A DNA stretch of 64,000 nt from contig NC_083561.1 of the NCBI RefSeq assembly GCF_019925205.1, positions 16,243,217 to 16,307,216 of the forward strand, given 5' to 3'. Source of the DNA: Metopolophium dirhodum (taxonomy: Eukaryota > Arthropoda > Insecta > Hemiptera > Aphididae). Of the stretch, positions 63,479 through 64,000 are shown in pieces. A program made the position numbers and the translations under genes. Every line of letters starts with the position of its first letter. The first letter of the stretch is position 1. The notes beneath the pieces were generated by a model, which was given only the letters and a program-made list of their open reading frames with translations, had not been told where the DNA came from and did not search any database.

Positions 63479-64000
63479 TTTTAGATTCTGAGCGAAGCGA
63501 TGAATGTATTGATTTTATAATGATGTGTGTTTTTTTAAATTTTTTTTTTATTTTTGTGTCTGTCATCGCCTTTTAGGACAGTAAAAGTGCTTGGATTTTT
63601 TTCAATAGTAACTTTTCTGATAGGAAAGTGAATCTAGTTGGTACTTTGGGGGGTCAAAAGTAAAAATTTCCCAGTAATTTTCTAAAAAGCGCCGTGAAAA
63701 ACAAAATAAAAATTAAGGAAAAACGGGAATTTTGACGCAAAATCTGTTTTCGAGAATATCCATTTTGGTTTTTGGTGTAACTCTAAAACAAATGAACGTA
63801 CATGACATTTTCACTGGTTGTTTATATTTGCATTTTCTATACACGATAAAATTTTAAAAATATTTTGATTTGTTTTGAATTGTTTAGGAAAATTTTCAGT
63901 TTCCAATTTTATTAGTATTTTTTTCTATGGATGTCAATAAAACATTATTTGTTTGGTAAAAAAGCTTGAACATTTAATACAAGGCTTCTACTATATTGTT
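63479..64000 (+). repeat. Dispersed long repeat, copy I (runs off the window)
   Basis: It begins TTTAGATTCTGAGCGAAGCG and follows copy D closely (TTGGTACTTTGGGGGGTCAA, TTTTTGGTGTAACTCTAAAA) to the window edge. Confidence 0.75.

Overview
The window looks like nuclear DNA of an aphid or a close hemipteran relative. This is inferred from the strong AT richness, the recurring TAGGTACCTA-type words, short introns with GT..AG borders, insect-type TTAGG repeats and several dispersed repeat families. It holds one confidently recognised host gene. The rest is AT-rich intergenic DNA filled with old transposable elements.

Host gene: an insulin-receptor-like receptor tyrosine kinase (InR family) lies on the + strand, with coding exons at 23506-23941, 28746-29037, 29138-31691, 31769-32266 and 32349-32547. 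All four introns have GT..AG borders and compatible phases. The model gives about 1325 residues: signal peptide, L1, cysteine-rich furin-like region, L2, three fibronectin type III modules, one membrane span, tyrosine kinase and a short tail. Two things stand out. First, a run of nine A at 29295-29303 puts the reading frame out by one base; reading eight A restores the expected cysteine motif. Second, no tetrabasic alpha/beta cleavage site is visible. A CpG-rich block at about 22590-23300 is the likely promoter or 5' UTR. A 4.8 kb first intron separates the L1 exon from the rest.

Upstream region (1-22.5 kb): no host gene could be supported. It holds copies of a long dispersed repeat (8.2-9.9 kb and 20.4-21.6 kb), a LINE reverse-transcriptase relic (10.3 kb), a nested set of hAT-like elements with target-site duplications (11.76-13.46 kb) and a TA-flanked inverted-repeat element (17.34-17.95 kb).

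Downstream region (33-64 kb): hAT-like elements with 8-bp duplications lie at 33.90, 35.67 and 60.26 kb. A longer related element at 38.04-40.52 kb contains a foldback and a broken transposon ORF. More dispersed repeat copies lie at 40.7-42.9, 53.8-54.7, 56.8-57.7, 61.7 and 63.5 kb. A GC-richer tandem array of a 607-bp unit fills 44.7-49.5 kb. A decayed PIF/Harbinger element (Myb/SANT-like ORF at 50.1-50.6 kb and transposase at 52.3-52.9 kb), a Helitron-like element (53.76-55.23 kb) and a Ty3/gypsy gag-pol relic (56.04-56.52 kb) follow. All calls come from reading the sequence by eye; no database search was possible.
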